Of a stretch of DNA of 64,000 nt, positions 53,698-63,062 are shown piece by piece. Made by a program: the position numbers and the translations under genes. Below the pieces are notes generated by a model. That model did not search any database and was not told the origin of the DNA. It saw only the letters and a list, made by a program, of their open reading frames with translations. The stretch lies in NCBI GenBank assembly GCA_965249175.1, contig OZ252227.1, positions 4,092,001-4,156,000 of the forward strand. Direction: 5' to 3'. The first letter of the stretch is position 1; every line of letters starts with the position of its first letter. Source of the DNA: CAZYFH01 sp965249175. GTDB taxonomy: Bacteria; Acidobacteriota; Vicinamibacteria; Vicinamibacterales; UBA8438.

Positions 53698-53786
53698 TGT
53701 CATCCGTCGGCACGGCCCTACTCACCTCGAGCATTCTGGTCGCAGGACTCTGGGCCACGCCGCCACGGGCCCCGGCGCGCTGCTAA
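53697..53786 (+). CDS. 29-residue coupled membrane peptide
   Basis: MSSVGTALLTSSILVAGLWATPPRAPARC: one hydrophobic helix and a Cys-terminal tail. Its ATG overlaps the upstream stop (TGATG), the only support for translation; there is no separate ribosome site. May be a genuine small protein or chance. Confidence 0.35.
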   Translation: MSSVGTALLTSSILVAGLWATPPRAPARC

Positions 53787-53807
53787 CACCGGAGGGGGAA
53801 GACATCC

Positions 53808-54772
53808 ATGCTGATCAAGCAGGCACCAGACATTCCGTCGTCCGAGATGACGCCCGAGCCGCTGTACTACAACGCCGGCAGTTCATGCAAGCAGCGTCCG
53901 GGGCGGCACTTGGGGTGGCCGGCGCGGCGGCGCTCGGCGGGCCGCGCGGAGGCGTGCAGGCGGCGGCGGCGCAAGATGACCTGCCCGGCATCACGGAGAG
54001 CCCCTTCAGCACGGACGAGCCGCAGAACAGCTTCGACGAGATCACGAGCTACAACAACTTCTACGAGTTCGGGATCAATAAGGAAGACCCGAAGCGCTAC
54101 GCGCACGAGTTCAATCCCAAGCCGTGGAGTGTCCGGGTCGAGGGACACATGCACAAGCCCGCGGCCGACTACACGCTCGAGGACATCCTCAAGCCGCACA
54201 CGCTCGAGGAGCGCATCTATCGGCTGCGCTGCGTCGAGGCGTGGTCGATGGTGGTGCCGTGGGTCGGCTTTCCGCTGGGCGACTTGCTGAAGCGCTTCGA
54301 GCCGACGTCGCAGGCGAAATACGTGCGGTTCGAGACGCTGGTTCGGCCGAGCGAGTTCCGCGGCCAGCGCGGCGGGAGCCTGGAGTGGCCCTACGTCGAG
54401 GGGTTGCGGATGGACGAGGCGATGAATCCGCTAGCGATCATGGTGGTGGGGCTGTACGGCAAGACGCTGTTGAACCAGAACGGCGCCCCGATGCGCCTGA
54501 TGGTGCCATGGAAGTACGGGTTCAAGAGCCTCAAGTCGATTTCCCGTATCGAGTTCGTCGCGGAGCAGCCTCGCAACTCGTGGAACGTCTCCATACCTCA
54601 CGAGTACGGCTTCTACGCCAATGTGAATCCCGACGTCGATCATCCGCGATGGACCCAGCGGACCGAGCGGCGCATCGGCAAGTTCTTCAAACAACGGACG
54701 CAGATGTTCAACGGCTACGCTGACCAGGTCGCGAGCCTGTACGACGGCATGGACCTGGCCACGCACTACTAG
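53808..54772 (+). pseudogene. msrP: MsrP/YedY-type molybdopterin oxidoreductase, frameshift in the Tat signal
   Basis: GGAGGGGG precedes MLIKQAPDIPSSEMTPEPLYYN; then one C is missing near 53871 and the frame moves to RRQFMQAASGAALGVAGAAALGG, a twin-arginine signal. The molybdopterin domain is intact: RLRCVEAWSMVVPWVGFPLGDLL (Cys binds Mo), NPLAIMVVGLYGKTLLNQNGAPMRLMVPWKYGFKSLKS and the C-terminal NVNPDVDHPRWTQ. MsrP repairs oxidised methionine in periplasmic proteins with a heme partner MsrQ, absent here. The break may be a sequencing error. Confidence 0.88.
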
Positions 54773-54888
54773 CGCACCGGCTGAACACCCGACTGAGCAC
54801 GACGCCCGACATCCGACCCCGACTCGAGAATCGCCAGCGACGTGAACCGGGAACGCTCGCAGAGATACTCTGATCAGGGAGAATCCGC

Positions 54889-55557
54889 ATGCATCATCGC
54901 TGGTCAGCTGCGTTGTCCTGGGCTGCGGTCACCGCCAGCGTGGTGGTAACAGCCCAAACGATCCCGGCCGAGGTCATCGAGCGCTCCCGCCGGGACGGGG
55001 CGCGCGAGGCGCCTCCGCTCGTCGACGTCCTTCATCTGGAACCGGGCATGAGTGTCGCGGATGTCGGCGCGGGTTTTGGCGGATGGACCCTGGCCATGGC
55101 AAGACTGGTCGGCACGGAGGGGACGGTCTATGCGACAGACGTCGGGGCTCCGCAACTCGCTATCCTGCGAGATGTGGTCGCGCGCGAGGCCGTGTCGAAC
55201 GTGAACATCATTGAAGGCGGCCCTGCGTCGACCAACCTCCCCGATGACTGCTGTCACGCGCTGTTCATGCGCAACGTGTACCACCATCTAGCCCAGCCCG
55301 AAGCCATGATCGACAGTGTCTTTGCCGCGTTGAAGCCGGGGGGGCGGCTTGCGATCATCGACTTCGTGGCACGACCCGGATCCGCGCTCCCGGCGGGCGT
55401 TCGCAAGAACCGCGGCGGGAACGGTATCGCGGCCGAGATCGTCGTCGACGAACTCAAGAACAGTGCGTTCACCTACATCGGCACACGCTCGCCGTGGCCG
55501 CCAGACAGCCAACCGCCTTCGTACTACCTGGTGCTGTTCGAAAAGCCCGCACAGTAA
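54889..55557 (+). CDS. exported SAM-dependent methyltransferase-fold protein
   Basis: 222 residues. The first 22 residues (HHRWSAALSWAAVTASVVVTAQ) form a Sec signal, unusual for a SAM enzyme. The domain is class I: GMSVADVGAGFGGWTLAMARLVG (motif I), VYATDV (motif II), LPDDCCHALFMRNVYHHLAQPEAMI and ALKPGGRLAIIDFVAR. It lies 100 bp after the msrP-like gene. The substrate is unknown; since SAM is cytoplasmic, an exported enzyme would need a periplasmic donor or a different activity, or the N-terminus may be a membrane anchor facing in. Confidence 0.8.
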   Translation: MHHRWSAALSWAAVTASVVVTAQTIPAEVIERSRRDGAREAPPLVDVLHLEPGMSVADVGAGFGGWTLAMARLVGTEGTVYATDVGAPQLAILRDVVAREAVSNVNIIEGGPASTNLPDDCCHALFMRNVYHHLAQPEAMIDSVFAALKPGGRLAIIDFVARPGSALPAGVRKNRGGNGIAAEIVVDELKNSAFTYIGTRSPWPPDSQPPSYYLVLFEKPAQ

Positions 55558-55711
55558 ATGCCGGCGGGCCGGAATACTGAGCACCCACTGCGCCTCCCTG
55601 CGTATCACTCTCACGCGGCTCAAGAACCGCGCCGTGGTGCCGACCCCGCGCGAAGCGCCGCGGGAGGCCGGACTCTTGCAAACGACGCCGTCTTCCGCGC
55701 CAAGACCTGCG

Positions 55712-57141
55712 GAGTCAAGCCCATTCTTAGTTGAAACTCTCCACGGCTCCCGATGGCTTACGCGGCCTGCTTCTTCGACGTCGTCGTGTCGATCTTCAGT
55801 TCTCGCTTCAATGCGGCCCGAAGCGTGGGAAGGTGGCGGTAGCCCCTCACCCTTCGTAAGCGCGGTTCGATGTCCAGGAGGGCGGTCGCCAGCCAGCGGT
55901 GGCGTTGGCTCGAGCTCTGCCAGTGATCTACCTTCGCGCAGCGTTCCTCGACCAGCGCATTGACCGACTCCAGACAGTTCGTCGTCTTCAGCGACCGGCC
56001 CAGCACTCCGTACACGCCCAATCGATGTAACGTCAGGGTTTCGTCCAGGCCTTCCGCCAAGCTGTCAGCCGCCGACTGGTTCCGCTCGTCCAACTCGCCG
56101 TGGAGCGTCTCGAGCGCACCGAGGGCCTCGTCGTAGTCCGGCCGGTTGTACGCTCGCTGGAGACGCTGACGCCACACCGCCTGCTCGTGCTTGGCCAGGT
56201 AGCTCACCACGTTCTCGCGCTTGTGCCACTGGCACCGTTGGACCAGGGCCCGGCCCCGGAAGGCCTTCCGGACGGCCGTGCGGAGCCCCTTGCCGCCATC
56301 GAGGATGACCAGCACACCCTGGGAGAGGTCGAGGCCCCGCTCGACCAACGACCGCAGGAACGGTGTGAGCACCGTCGCGTTCTCCGTGTCCGTTTCGACG
56401 AAGCCCAGGAAGCGTTTCTCCCCAGACAGCGTGATGCCTAGCGCGATGACCATCGTCGCGTCAGCGAACGTCTTGCCGTCCAGGAACACGGCCACCACGT
56501 CCTCATCGGATAGGTCCCGCTCCTGGAACGCCCGTAGCTGCGCCGCGCTGGCCTGGATGAACCCCCGGGACACCGTCGAACTCGACAGCCCGATCGCCCC
56601 GGGAATCGCCGCCGCGGCCGCCGCGTAGTTGCGGCACGAGATCCCGTAGAGCACCCGTCGCAGCAGCGCGTCGTCCACCTCGCGGTCGTCATGCAACGCC
56701 TCATACGACCGCAGCGGAATCTCGCTCCCTGCGAGGCGACGAATCCGGGGCACGCGAATCGGCACGCGCTGCCCCGCGAGACCCACCGTCCCAGGGTTAC
56801 TGCCGTGACGGCGTCCACCGACCGACGCGTCCTTCCGGACGTAGCGCTCGCTCGCCAGCGCCGTCACCTCCTGGTCGAGCAACTCCTGCACATGCATCAG
56901 GCCCAGGGGCACCAGCGAGCGGATCAGCTCCACCTTCGCGTCCAGCTCCAGATCCGCGTAGGCCTCGCGGTGAATGATGTTGACCGAGCCCAGCTTGCGA
57001 ACTTTCTTGCGCTTCCTGACAGCACGTAGGACACTCATCGTGGCTCCTCTCCTCTCGTGGGGTGATGTCCGTCTTTTGCAACGTCATCACACCACAGGGT
57101 CTGGAGCCGTTTCAATTTTCAACTAAGATTAGCTCACCCTC
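55712..57141 (-). mobile_element. mutator-type IS, copy 2
   Basis: 1430 bp, same ends as copy 1 (GAGTCAAGCC at the left on this strand, GAGGGTGAGC inverted at the right), with the 8-bp target duplication GACCTGCG at 55704-55711 and 57142-57149. Oriented opposite to copy 1 and 17 kb away. The transposase is intact. Confidence 0.92.
55758..57038 (-). CDS. mutator-type (IS256 superfamily) transposase, intact
   Basis: 426 residues from MSVLRAVRKRKKVRKLGSV behind GAGAGGAGAGGAG. DDE residues in FLDGKTFADATMVIALGI, VILDGGKGLRTAVRKAFRG and NCLESVNALVEERCAKVDHW. The N-terminal part (VELIRSLVPLGLMHVQELLDQEVTALASERYVRKD) and the PRIRRLAGSEIPLRSY block are as in other IS256-superfamily transposases. Almost identical to the interrupted copy at 37498, which has TGA where this has Leu (DETLTLHRLG). 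Confidence 0.94.
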   Translation of the reverse strand: MSVLRAVRKRKKVRKLGSVNIIHREAYADLELDAKVELIRSLVPLGLMHVQELLDQEVTALASERYVRKDASVGGRRHGSNPGTVGLAGQRVPIRVPRIRRLAGSEIPLRSYEALHDDREVDDALLRRVLYGISCRNYAAAAAAIPGAIGLSSSTVSRGFIQASAAQLRAFQERDLSDEDVVAVFLDGKTFADATMVIALGITLSGEKRFLGFVETDTENATVLTPFLRSLVERGLDLSQGVLVILDGGKGLRTAVRKAFRGRALVQRCQWHKRENVVSYLAKHEQAVWRQRLQRAYNRPDYDEALGALETLHGELDERNQSAADSLAEGLDETLTLHRLGVYGVLGRSLKTTNCLESVNALVEERCAKVDHWQSSSQRHRWLATALLDIEPRLRRVRGYRHLPTLRAALKRELKIDTTTSKKQAA

Positions 57142-57309
57142 GACCTGCGGACACCGTTGCGTAGTCCGCGTGATGACGCGAGTGCGCGCTCATCGGACCG
57201 GCCGGGATGCACTCGCCGAGGTGCCCTGATGCCGCGACAGCACGCCTGTCTCACGTGCGGATTCCTAACGTGCGGGGACGCGAGATCAGCGCCGACGATG
57301 CGAAACCAT

Positions 57310-57343
57310 TTGACATTCTAATGGAACGAACTATAGTTCCATT
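57310..57343 (+). promoter_or_regulatory. promoter and operator of PadR gene 2
   Basis: TTGACA (57310-57315), 16 bp, TATAGT (57332-57337). The perfect palindrome GAACTATAGTTC (57328-57339), flanked by GGAAC/GTTCC, covers the -10. Start near 57344, three bases before the ATG, so nearly leaderless. Only the PadR-family protein that follows is a plausible binder. Confidence 0.75.
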
Positions 57344-57346
57344 CGT

Positions 57347-57691
57347 ATGTCTAATAAAGAGACCGCGCGAACCGAAGTCTTGCGCGGCACGCTTGACCTG
57401 ATGGTGCTCCAGACCCTCGCGTACCTGGGACCGATGCACGGCTACGCTATCGCCGCCCGCCTCGAGCAGGTCTCGTCCGGCGCCCTCTTGCTGAACATGG
57501 GCACGCTCTACCCCGGCTTGATGCGTCTAGAACAGCGTGGGCTGGTGAAAGCCGATTGGGGCGTGACCGACTCGAATAGGCAGGCACGCTTCTACACGAT
57601 CACGAGGGCTGGACGGCGCCAGCTCATCGCCGAGAAGGCCGGGTGGGATCGCATGGTGTCCATCATGCACGCGCTCTTTCGTGAGGCCTGA
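57347..57691 (+). CDS. PadR-family transcriptional regulator 2
   Basis: 114 residues: LRGTLDLMVLQTLAYLGPMHGYAIAARLEQVSSGALLLNMGTLYPGLMRLEQRGLVKADWGVTDSNRQARFYTITRAGRRQL, the classic PadR winged helix for regulators sitting before ADOP permeases. ATG lies at the end of a strong -35/-10 pair with an overlapping palindrome. It precedes the permease gene by 14 bp, so the two form a unit. Confidence 0.93.
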   Translation: MSNKETARTEVLRGTLDLMVLQTLAYLGPMHGYAIAARLEQVSSGALLLNMGTLYPGLMRLEQRGLVKADWGVTDSNRQARFYTITRAGRRQLIAEKAGWDRMVSIMHALFREA

Positions 57692-57705
57692 GACGGGAGG
57701 TATCG

Positions 57706-60399
57706 ATGGCGACGCTTCGGGAATGGTTGCGTCGTTTGTGGGGTGCGTTTCGGCGGAACCCCAGCGACCGTGACCTCGAGCGAGAGCTCGCGCACCATCT
57801 GCAGTCCGCGGAGGCGGATCTTCGTCGGCGAGGCCACTCACCGAGGGAGGCGGCCCGCCAGGCCCGCGTGCGGTTCGGGGGATCTGCGCAAGCCATCGAG
57901 GCGTTGCGCGATCAACGGGGCCTCCCGTGGCTGGACGACCTGCGGAGCGATCTGCGGTTCGGCCTCCGCGGCCTGGCGCGCAACCCCGGCTTCACCGCCG
58001 CAGCGGCGCTCACCTTGTCGATCGGCATCGGCGCGACAGCGGCGATGTTCAGCGTCACCAACTTTCTCCTGCTGCGTCCCTTTCCCGCACCCCACCCGGA
58101 GCAACTCGTCGTCGTGGCGCAGCTCGACGAGCACACCGCCGACTTCCCTCATTACCTGTCGTATCCCGAGTATCTGGATTACCGGGAGCGGAACCAGGTC
58201 TTCGGGGGCCTCGCTGCGTACCAGCCCGTGAGAGAGCTGCTGTCCACCGGGAACGCCGCAGAGGCCGTCTGGGTCGAATACGTCAGTGCCAACTACTTCG
58301 AGGTGCTGCAGGTGGACGCGGCGCGTGGCCGCACCTTCCTTCCGACGGAAGGGCGCCAACCCGGGGATGGCGCAGTCGTAGTGCTCTCCCATCGCGGCTG
58401 GCAGACGCGGTTTAATGGCGACCCGTCTGTGGTCGGGCGGGTCGTACGACTCGGTCCGGTCGAGCACACCGTCATCGGCGTCATGCCCGAGTCGTTCACC
58501 GGGGCCGACGGGGTGATCCCCGCCAACCTGTTTGTCCCGGCCACGCAGATCCAGCAGATCAGATCAGATTGGGACGGCCTCCTGACCAACCGCAATCGGG
58601 AGGCGTTCTACCTCATGGGCCGCCTGCGTTCCGGCGTCACCGTCGTCGAGGCACGCGCCCACCTGGACGTGCTGGCCGCGGCGATCGCGACCGAGTATCC
58701 GGACTCGAGCGAGCACAGCGCGTTGTATGTGGTGCCGGAGCGCCAGGCAAGACCGGTTCCGAACGCGGCGAGGCACGCGCCGATCCTCATGACGATCGTG
58801 ATGGCCCTGGCGTCGCTCGTCCTCCTGATCGCCTGCGCCAACGTCGGCACCCTCTTGATCGGCCGCGGCATCAGTCGGCAACGGGAGATGGCGTTGCGTG
58901 CGGGACTCGGCGCGACCCGGCGACGCCTGGTGCGTCAACTGGTCACCGAGAGCGTGCTCCTCTCGCTCTTGGGCGGCGTAGGGGGAGCCGTCGCGGCGGT
59001 GTGGGCGACTGGACTGCTCAGGACGATCGATTTCTCGGACGGTATCGCACAGATTCCCTTCGACCTGAGCACCGACTGGCGAGTGTTCGCGTTCACCGCG
59101 CTGACCGCGACGGTGACCGGGCTGATCGCGGGCCTTGCGCCGGCGCTGCGGACGACGCGGGTTGACCTGACCAATGCCCTGAGATCGGGTGGTCGTGGCG
59201 CCAGTCAGGGGGCCACCGGGCGGCGTCTGACGAACGGGTTGGTGGTCGCCCAGGTCGCCCTGTCGCTGCTGCTGTTGGTCTGCGCCGGCCTGTTCGTCCG
59301 AAGCGGGCAGCACGCCGCGGCGCTCGACTTCGGGTTTCGGACCGACCACCTGCTGCTCGTCTCGGTCGATCCACTCGCGCTGGGGTACCCACCGGCACAA
59401 GCGCGCGCGTGGTACCGCGACATTGCAGACGAGGTCGACGCCTTGCCCGGCGTCAGGTCGGTGAGTTGGGCGCGACGAGCCCCGTTATCGGCCGGCGGCA
59501 GTGCCGGCAGCGTGGTCACGTTGGACGGCGGCACGGCTCGCGAGACCGACCCGGCCCTCGTCGCCGTGAACCATGTCGATCCGCACTTCTTCGATACCCT
59601 CGACGTCCCGGTAATCCGCGGACGCGGGTTTCGCGACGAGGATGCCACCGACGGCCCGCCAGTGGCCGTGATCAGCGAGACGGCGGCGCAGCAGCTCTGG
59701 CCCGGTCAAGACCCGCTCGGCAAGCGTTTCGTCAACGCTGATGGGCTCGGCGATCAAGTCGAGGTGATCGGTGTCGTGCGCGACGCGCATATGTCGCAGT
59801 CCCCGCTGCAAAGGCCGCCGTTTGCGCTCTTTCCGTTCGGCCGCACGCTCGCCGGACCCGCGACACTCTTTGTTCACACCGAGGGACCGCCGACCGCGCT
59901 CGCCTCGGCGGTCACTGACGCCATCCGGCGGCGCGACCCGACGATGGCGATGTTCGGCGTCACCAGCATGAACAGACAACTCCGCACCGGCCCTCTCTTG
60001 GGTATGGTCGACTTGGGTGCCACGGTGATCGGTGCCTTCGGCGCACTGGGTCTGGTGCTGGCGGCGGTGGGGCTCTACGGCGTGGTTGCGTACTCGGTCA
60101 CCCAGCGGCTACCGGAGTTCGCCATACGGACCGCCCTCGGCGCGACGGCCGCCGGTGTCCTGCGGTTGGCCGTGGGGAGAGGCATGGCGCTCGCCGTGGG
60201 TGGGCTCGCACTGGGACTGGTCGCCGCTGCGGCCGTCACGCCGTTCATGACGGGCTTCCTCGTCAACGTCGATCCCACCGACCCAGTCGTGTTCGGCGTG
60301 ACAGGGCTCCTGCTGACCGGGGTGGCGCTGCTCGCGTGCCTGGTACCGTCCCGACGCGCCGCGACGGCCGACCCGCTGGCGGCACTGAGCGCTGAGTAG
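57706..60399 (+). CDS. ABC transporter permease (ADOP/MacB-like)
   Basis: 897 residues behind GGGAGG. N-terminal permease-prefix helix (LERELAHHLQSAEADLRRRGHSPREAARQAR), then two MacB-like FtsX/periplasmic units: helix 1 FTAAAALTLSIGIGATAAMFSVTNFLLL near 100, a large periplasmic part (VLQVDAARGRTFLPTEG), helices ASLVLLIACANVGTLLIGRG and ESVLLSLLGGVGGAVAAV, a repeat of the same after residue 500, and ending with MVDLGATVIGAFGALGLVLAAVGLYGVVAYSVTQR. It needs a separate ATPase. Members export antimicrobials or lipids; the substrate is unknown. Confidence 0.93.
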   Translation: MATLREWLRRLWGAFRRNPSDRDLERELAHHLQSAEADLRRRGHSPREAARQARVRFGGSAQAIEALRDQRGLPWLDDLRSDLRFGLRGLARNPGFTAAAALTLSIGIGATAAMFSVTNFLLLRPFPAPHPEQLVVVAQLDEHTADFPHYLSYPEYLDYRERNQVFGGLAAYQPVRELLSTGNAAEAVWVEYVSANYFEVLQVDAARGRTFLPTEGRQPGDGAVVVLSHRGWQTRFNGDPSVVGRVVRLGPVEHTVIGVMPESFTGADGVIPANLFVPATQIQQIRSDWDGLLTNRNREAFYLMGRLRSGVTVVEARAHLDVLAAAIATEYPDSSEHSALYVVPERQARPVPNAARHAPILMTIVMALASLVLLIACANVGTLLIGRGISRQREMALRAGLGATRRRLVRQLVTESVLLSLLGGVGGAVAAVWATGLLRTIDFSDGIAQIPFDLSTDWRVFAFTALTATVTGLIAGLAPALRTTRVDLTNALRSGGRGASQGATGRRLTNGLVVAQVALSLLLLVCAGLFVRSGQHAAALDFGFRTDHLLLVSVDPLALGYPPAQARAWYRDIADEVDALPGVRSVSWARRAPLSAGGSAGSVVTLDGGTARETDPALVAVNHVDPHFFDTLDVPVIRGRGFRDEDATDGPPVAVISETAAQQLWPGQDPLGKRFVNADGLGDQVEVIGVVRDAHMSQSPLQRPPFALFPFGRTLAGPATLFVHTEGPPTALASAVTDAIRRRDPTMAMFGVTSMNRQLRTGPLLGMVDLGATVIGAFGALGLVLAAVGLYGVVAYSVTQRLPEFAIRTALGATAAGVLRLAVGRGMALAVGGLALGLVAAAAVTPFMTGFLVNVDPTDPVVFGVTGLLLTGVALLACLVPSRRAATADPLAALSAE

Positions 60400-60494
60400 T
60401 CGTCACAGCAATATTGCGGCGAGCGCGGATGTGTGCATCTGCGTCCGATACCGCCCGACGACTTCCTGACAAATAGGTCTTCAGAACGCCGTAG

Positions 60495-60537
60495 CGACGA
60501 GCTATCCACGGTTCGACCGTTCCGTCGCTCGTCGTTT
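60495..60537 (+). terminator. possible terminator after the permease gene
   Basis: CGACGAGC pairs with GCTCGTCG (8 bp) around a 24-nt loop, followed by TTTGTCC, 96 bp after the permease stop. The large loop and short T-run make it weak. Confidence 0.4.
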
Positions 60538-60630
60538 GTCCGTCGCCGTTATATGCAGGTCACGCCGGTCATCGACAGAACCTATCCACCAGGACGGATC
60601 CGAACAACCTGCTAATCTGTGGGTAAAGGG

Positions 60631-61110
60631 ATGCTGGCGGGCGCTATCAAGTCGTCGCGGCGGCCGCGTCCTATCTGGATATGCGTCGCCGTCGCGGTGA
60701 ACCTGGCCAACCCTTTCTCCGCCTCAACCCGAGAACTGCCCGAACCGCCCAGCGACGCTTTCGTGCAGGACGCTGTGGAATCTCTTGTGGAGATTATTCA
60801 GCGCGAGTACTTCGATTCCAGGGTGGCCACTCACGTCGCGACATCTCTCCGAGAGCGCCTCGCCGGTGGCCAGTATGCCGCCGCCGCGTCGTTGCGGTCG
60901 TTTGCCGACTCGCTAACCCGCGACTTGGTGGCCCTCACCCGAGACAAGCACCTGAACGTGAGTGTTGTCAGGGACAGGAACTCGGGCTCAGCGACCGATG
61001 AGGTCACGGCCGAGGATGCGCGAGAGATCCGAGGACGCCGCACCAACTTTGCTGTTCAGCGTGTCGAGGTTCTACCTGGTAACGCTCCAGGCACCGAGGT
61101 AGCTGAGTGA
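60631..61110 (+). pseudogene. truncated S41-family (tricorn-like) peptidase
   Basis: A signal-like N-terminus (IWICVAVAVNLANPFSAS), then DAFVQDAVESLVEIIQREYFDSRVATHVATSLRERLAGGQYAAAASLRSFADSLTRDLVALTRDKHLNVSV and RRTNFAVQRVEVLPGN, the N-terminal helical part of S41 peptidases up to the LPGN motif. The protein then stops (APGTEVAE) where family members continue with the PDZ-like and Ser/Lys catalytic domain. That domain is absent downstream, so the gene is a 3' deletion. Start uncertain; a GTG lies 12 bp upstream. Confidence 0.7.
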
Positions 61111-61153
61111 ACGACCTGCGAGCCGGTGTCCAACTTGGTTGGAGGACATCGAA

Positions 61154-61291
61154 TTGGAGACGACGAGACGTCGGCACGCACACCGATTCATTGTTCTGAT
61201 GGCAGCGATCGTGGCATTCGTCGCGGTGGACCCGGCCACGGCACAAAGCTGGCCCAGCGACCTGTATGGCCGGCCAGGAGAGAGACTTTGA
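61154..61291 (+). CDS. 45-residue exported small protein or signal-peptide remnant
   Basis: From TTG 8 nt after GGAGG: LETTRRRHAHRFIVLMAAIVAFVAVDPATAQSWPSDLYGRPGERL. It has a positively charged start, a hydrophobic core and a signal-peptidase-like PATAQS, then only 15 mature residues. The stop overlaps the DinB start (TTGA), suggesting coupling. Either a genuine small secreted peptide or what is left of a deleted exported protein next to the truncated S41 gene. Confidence 0.45.
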   Translation: METTRRRHAHRFIVLMAAIVAFVAVDPATAQSWPSDLYGRPGERL

Positions 61292-61875
61292 CTGACCTCC
61301 TCATTGCGTTGCCCCACGGGTACGACCCGAACTCACAGGCCGTCGTCGGTATGGTGGCCGCCAGCTTCGACGACCAGTCGCAACGACTACGGGAGACTGT
61401 GGCCGGCCTCGAGATCGAGCACCTCGAGTGGCAGGAACGTCCCGGCCGCAACACCATTGGCATGCTGATGGCACATCTCGCTTCAGCCGAGGTCGGGATG
61501 TTCTGCCTTGTGGTGCCTGGCGTCCCAGCTACTGAGAGCAAGCGTGTGAATCACGAACACCTTGGTGTCGACGTCGACGGTTTCATGCCCCTGGACGGAA
61601 CCCAACACCCCGCAAGCCTCAAAGGGCGCGACCTCACGGGATATTTTGACCTGCTGGCGCGGGCCAGGAGTGCGACTCACGAGGTGCTCAAGACCTGGGA
61701 CGACGCTGCTCTCGACAGCACCATCAGCGTCGGCGAAATGACCCTCTCCCATCGCTTCGTGCTCTACCGAATTCTCGACCACTTCGCCCGCCACTTCGGC
61801 CAGATCGCCAGCGTACTGCACTGCATGCGAGATCACGAGGTGCCGGGCTTACCGGAGAAACGGTACGTGCCCTAG
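61288..61875 (+). CDS. DinB-superfamily protein (DUF664-like)
   Basis: 195 residues from TTG (LTDLLIALPHGYDPNSQAV) behind AGGAGAG. Helix bundle with HLEWQERPGRNTIGMLMAHLASAEVGMF near 50-75 and HRFVLYRILDHFARHFGQIASVLH near 155-178, whose His residues form the DinB metal site. Such proteins include mycothiol/bacillithiol S-transferases, while many have no known role. TTG overlaps the stop of the small upstream frame. Confidence 0.83.
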   Translation: MTDLLIALPHGYDPNSQAVVGMVAASFDDQSQRLRETVAGLEIEHLEWQERPGRNTIGMLMAHLASAEVGMFCLVVPGVPATESKRVNHEHLGVDVDGFMPLDGTQHPASLKGRDLTGYFDLLARARSATHEVLKTWDDAALDSTISVGEMTLSHRFVLYRILDHFARHFGQIASVLHCMRDHEVPGLPEKRYVP

Positions 61876-62121
61876 CGGCTCAGCGCCGCCGCTCGTCCGT
61901 CGCTGCTCCCGATCTCGACTACTCGCGACCAACGCCCAAGCGTCGACTGAAGGCGCCTCGGCGCGCGGCGCGGCGGTCCGGGTGCAATTCGACGTTGACC
62001 GTCACGACTGTTCCGACTGGCGGCGTTGCGTCTCAGCTCGTCCCCGCGAGACAGGGCCACTACAGTCCTCGAATCCAGTAGCCGGCGCCGTAGCGACGCA
62101 GGGTCCCCGCCAGCTTAGACC

Positions 62122-62181
62122 CTACCGGACGCATAGCCCGGCGACGACTCCGGCGCAGGTCAGCGTTGTCTTGGTGACCAT
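62122..62181 (-). CDS. possible 19-residue leader or remnant frame
   Basis: A strong ribosome site (GAGGAGG, 6 nt spacing) precedes MVTKTTLTCAGVVAGLCVR-stop, 38 bp after the DUF4097-like gene on the same strand. The signal-like hydrophobic core suggests the start of an exported protein cut short. The rest of this 343-bp gap shows no gene. Confidence 0.35.
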   Translation of the reverse strand: MVTKTTLTCAGVVAGLCVR

Positions 62182-62218
62182 GCAGCACCTCCTCGAATGA
62201 TCGAGCCCGATCCTGCGG

Positions 62219-62821
62219 TTAGTACAAGCGCAGCTCTCCGGCCTTGAGATGCGCCTTGAGGAGGAACTCCCCGGGACCCCGCCAGTCGAGCGAGCGGAAG
62301 AGGCCTCCCGTTGTCGTCCTAAAGGGGTCAGCCTGCAGCTCGCCGGCCCAGACCGATCCCTCGACGCGTCGGTAGTCGTCGGCATCCCCCACGTCGATCC
62401 GCAACTCGCCCGCGTGCAGACGGATGTCCTTGTCGCCCACGATGTCCTCGACCGAGAGCTCGCCAGCCGAGAGGCGAATCGTGAGGTCCGCCCGCCGCGG
62501 CACCTCGATGTCGACGTGGAAACCATTGCGCGGCCCGTCGTCGACGACGACCGTCGCGTCGGACCCCTCGACCTCGATGTCCGCCTGCACGTCTCGCAGC
62601 TCGTGCTGATGCGGGACAGTCCACTCGACGCGGATCCGATCGTCCGGACCCGCCGAGATCCGATACCCCCCGGCCGACAGGTCCATCGAGATCCGGCCGC
62701 CGGTGACGAACGGGGTGTCGAGCGATTCCGACGGACGCGTCTCGGCGTGTGGTTGGGTGGCGGCACCAACGAAGATAGCGGTGCCGAGCACAAGGGCGCT
62801 CGCTGCGACTGACGTGTGCAT
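62219..62821 (-). CDS. exported DUF4097-like adhesin-type beta protein
   Basis: 200 residues from MHTSVAASALVLGTAIFVGAA (signal peptide) behind GGAGG. The mature part is a repetitive beta-helix/DUF4097 pattern: GGRISMDLSAGGYRISAGPDDRIRVEWTV, DIEVPRRADLTIRLSAGELSVEDIVGDKDIRLHAGELRIDVGDADDYRRVEGSVWAGELQADPF, with recurrent AGEL units. Probably a periplasmic or surface protein of unknown role. Divergent from PadR gene 3, which might regulate it. Confidence 0.82.
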   Translation of the reverse strand: MHTSVAASALVLGTAIFVGAATQPHAETRPSESLDTPFVTGGRISMDLSAGGYRISAGPDDRIRVEWTVPHQHELRDVQADIEVEGSDATVVVDDGPRNGFHVDIEVPRRADLTIRLSAGELSVEDIVGDKDIRLHAGELRIDVGDADDYRRVEGSVWAGELQADPFRTTTGGLFRSLDWRGPGEFLLKAHLKAGELRLY

Positions 62822-63027
62822 ATCGGACCTCCAGACGTGCCGGTCTCTAGAGTAAACGCAACGGCGGGGGCGGCGGTTCCGCGCCGATCGGTTTCCCCGC
62901 ACCCCCGGGTCCCGCATCGGACGCTTCCTTTCATGTAGGTCGCGACAGACGCCGTTGTAGTGATCTATCCACGGTCCGTCCATTCCGGGCCGGTCGCCGG
63001 GTGCCTGAGACGGCCTCCTGTAAGTCA

Positions 63028-63056
63028 TTGACAGCTACTATGCATTAAGTTATAGT
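63028..63056 (+). promoter_or_regulatory. sigma70 promoter of PadR gene 3
   Basis: TTGACA (63028-63033), 17 bp, TATAGT (63051-63056), close to the ideal. ACTAT-N10-ATAGT forms an inverted repeat across the -10 and is the likely PadR operator. The predicted start (about 63063) coincides with the TTG start codon, so the mRNA is leaderless. Confidence 0.75.
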
Positions 63057-63062
63057 GGGCCC

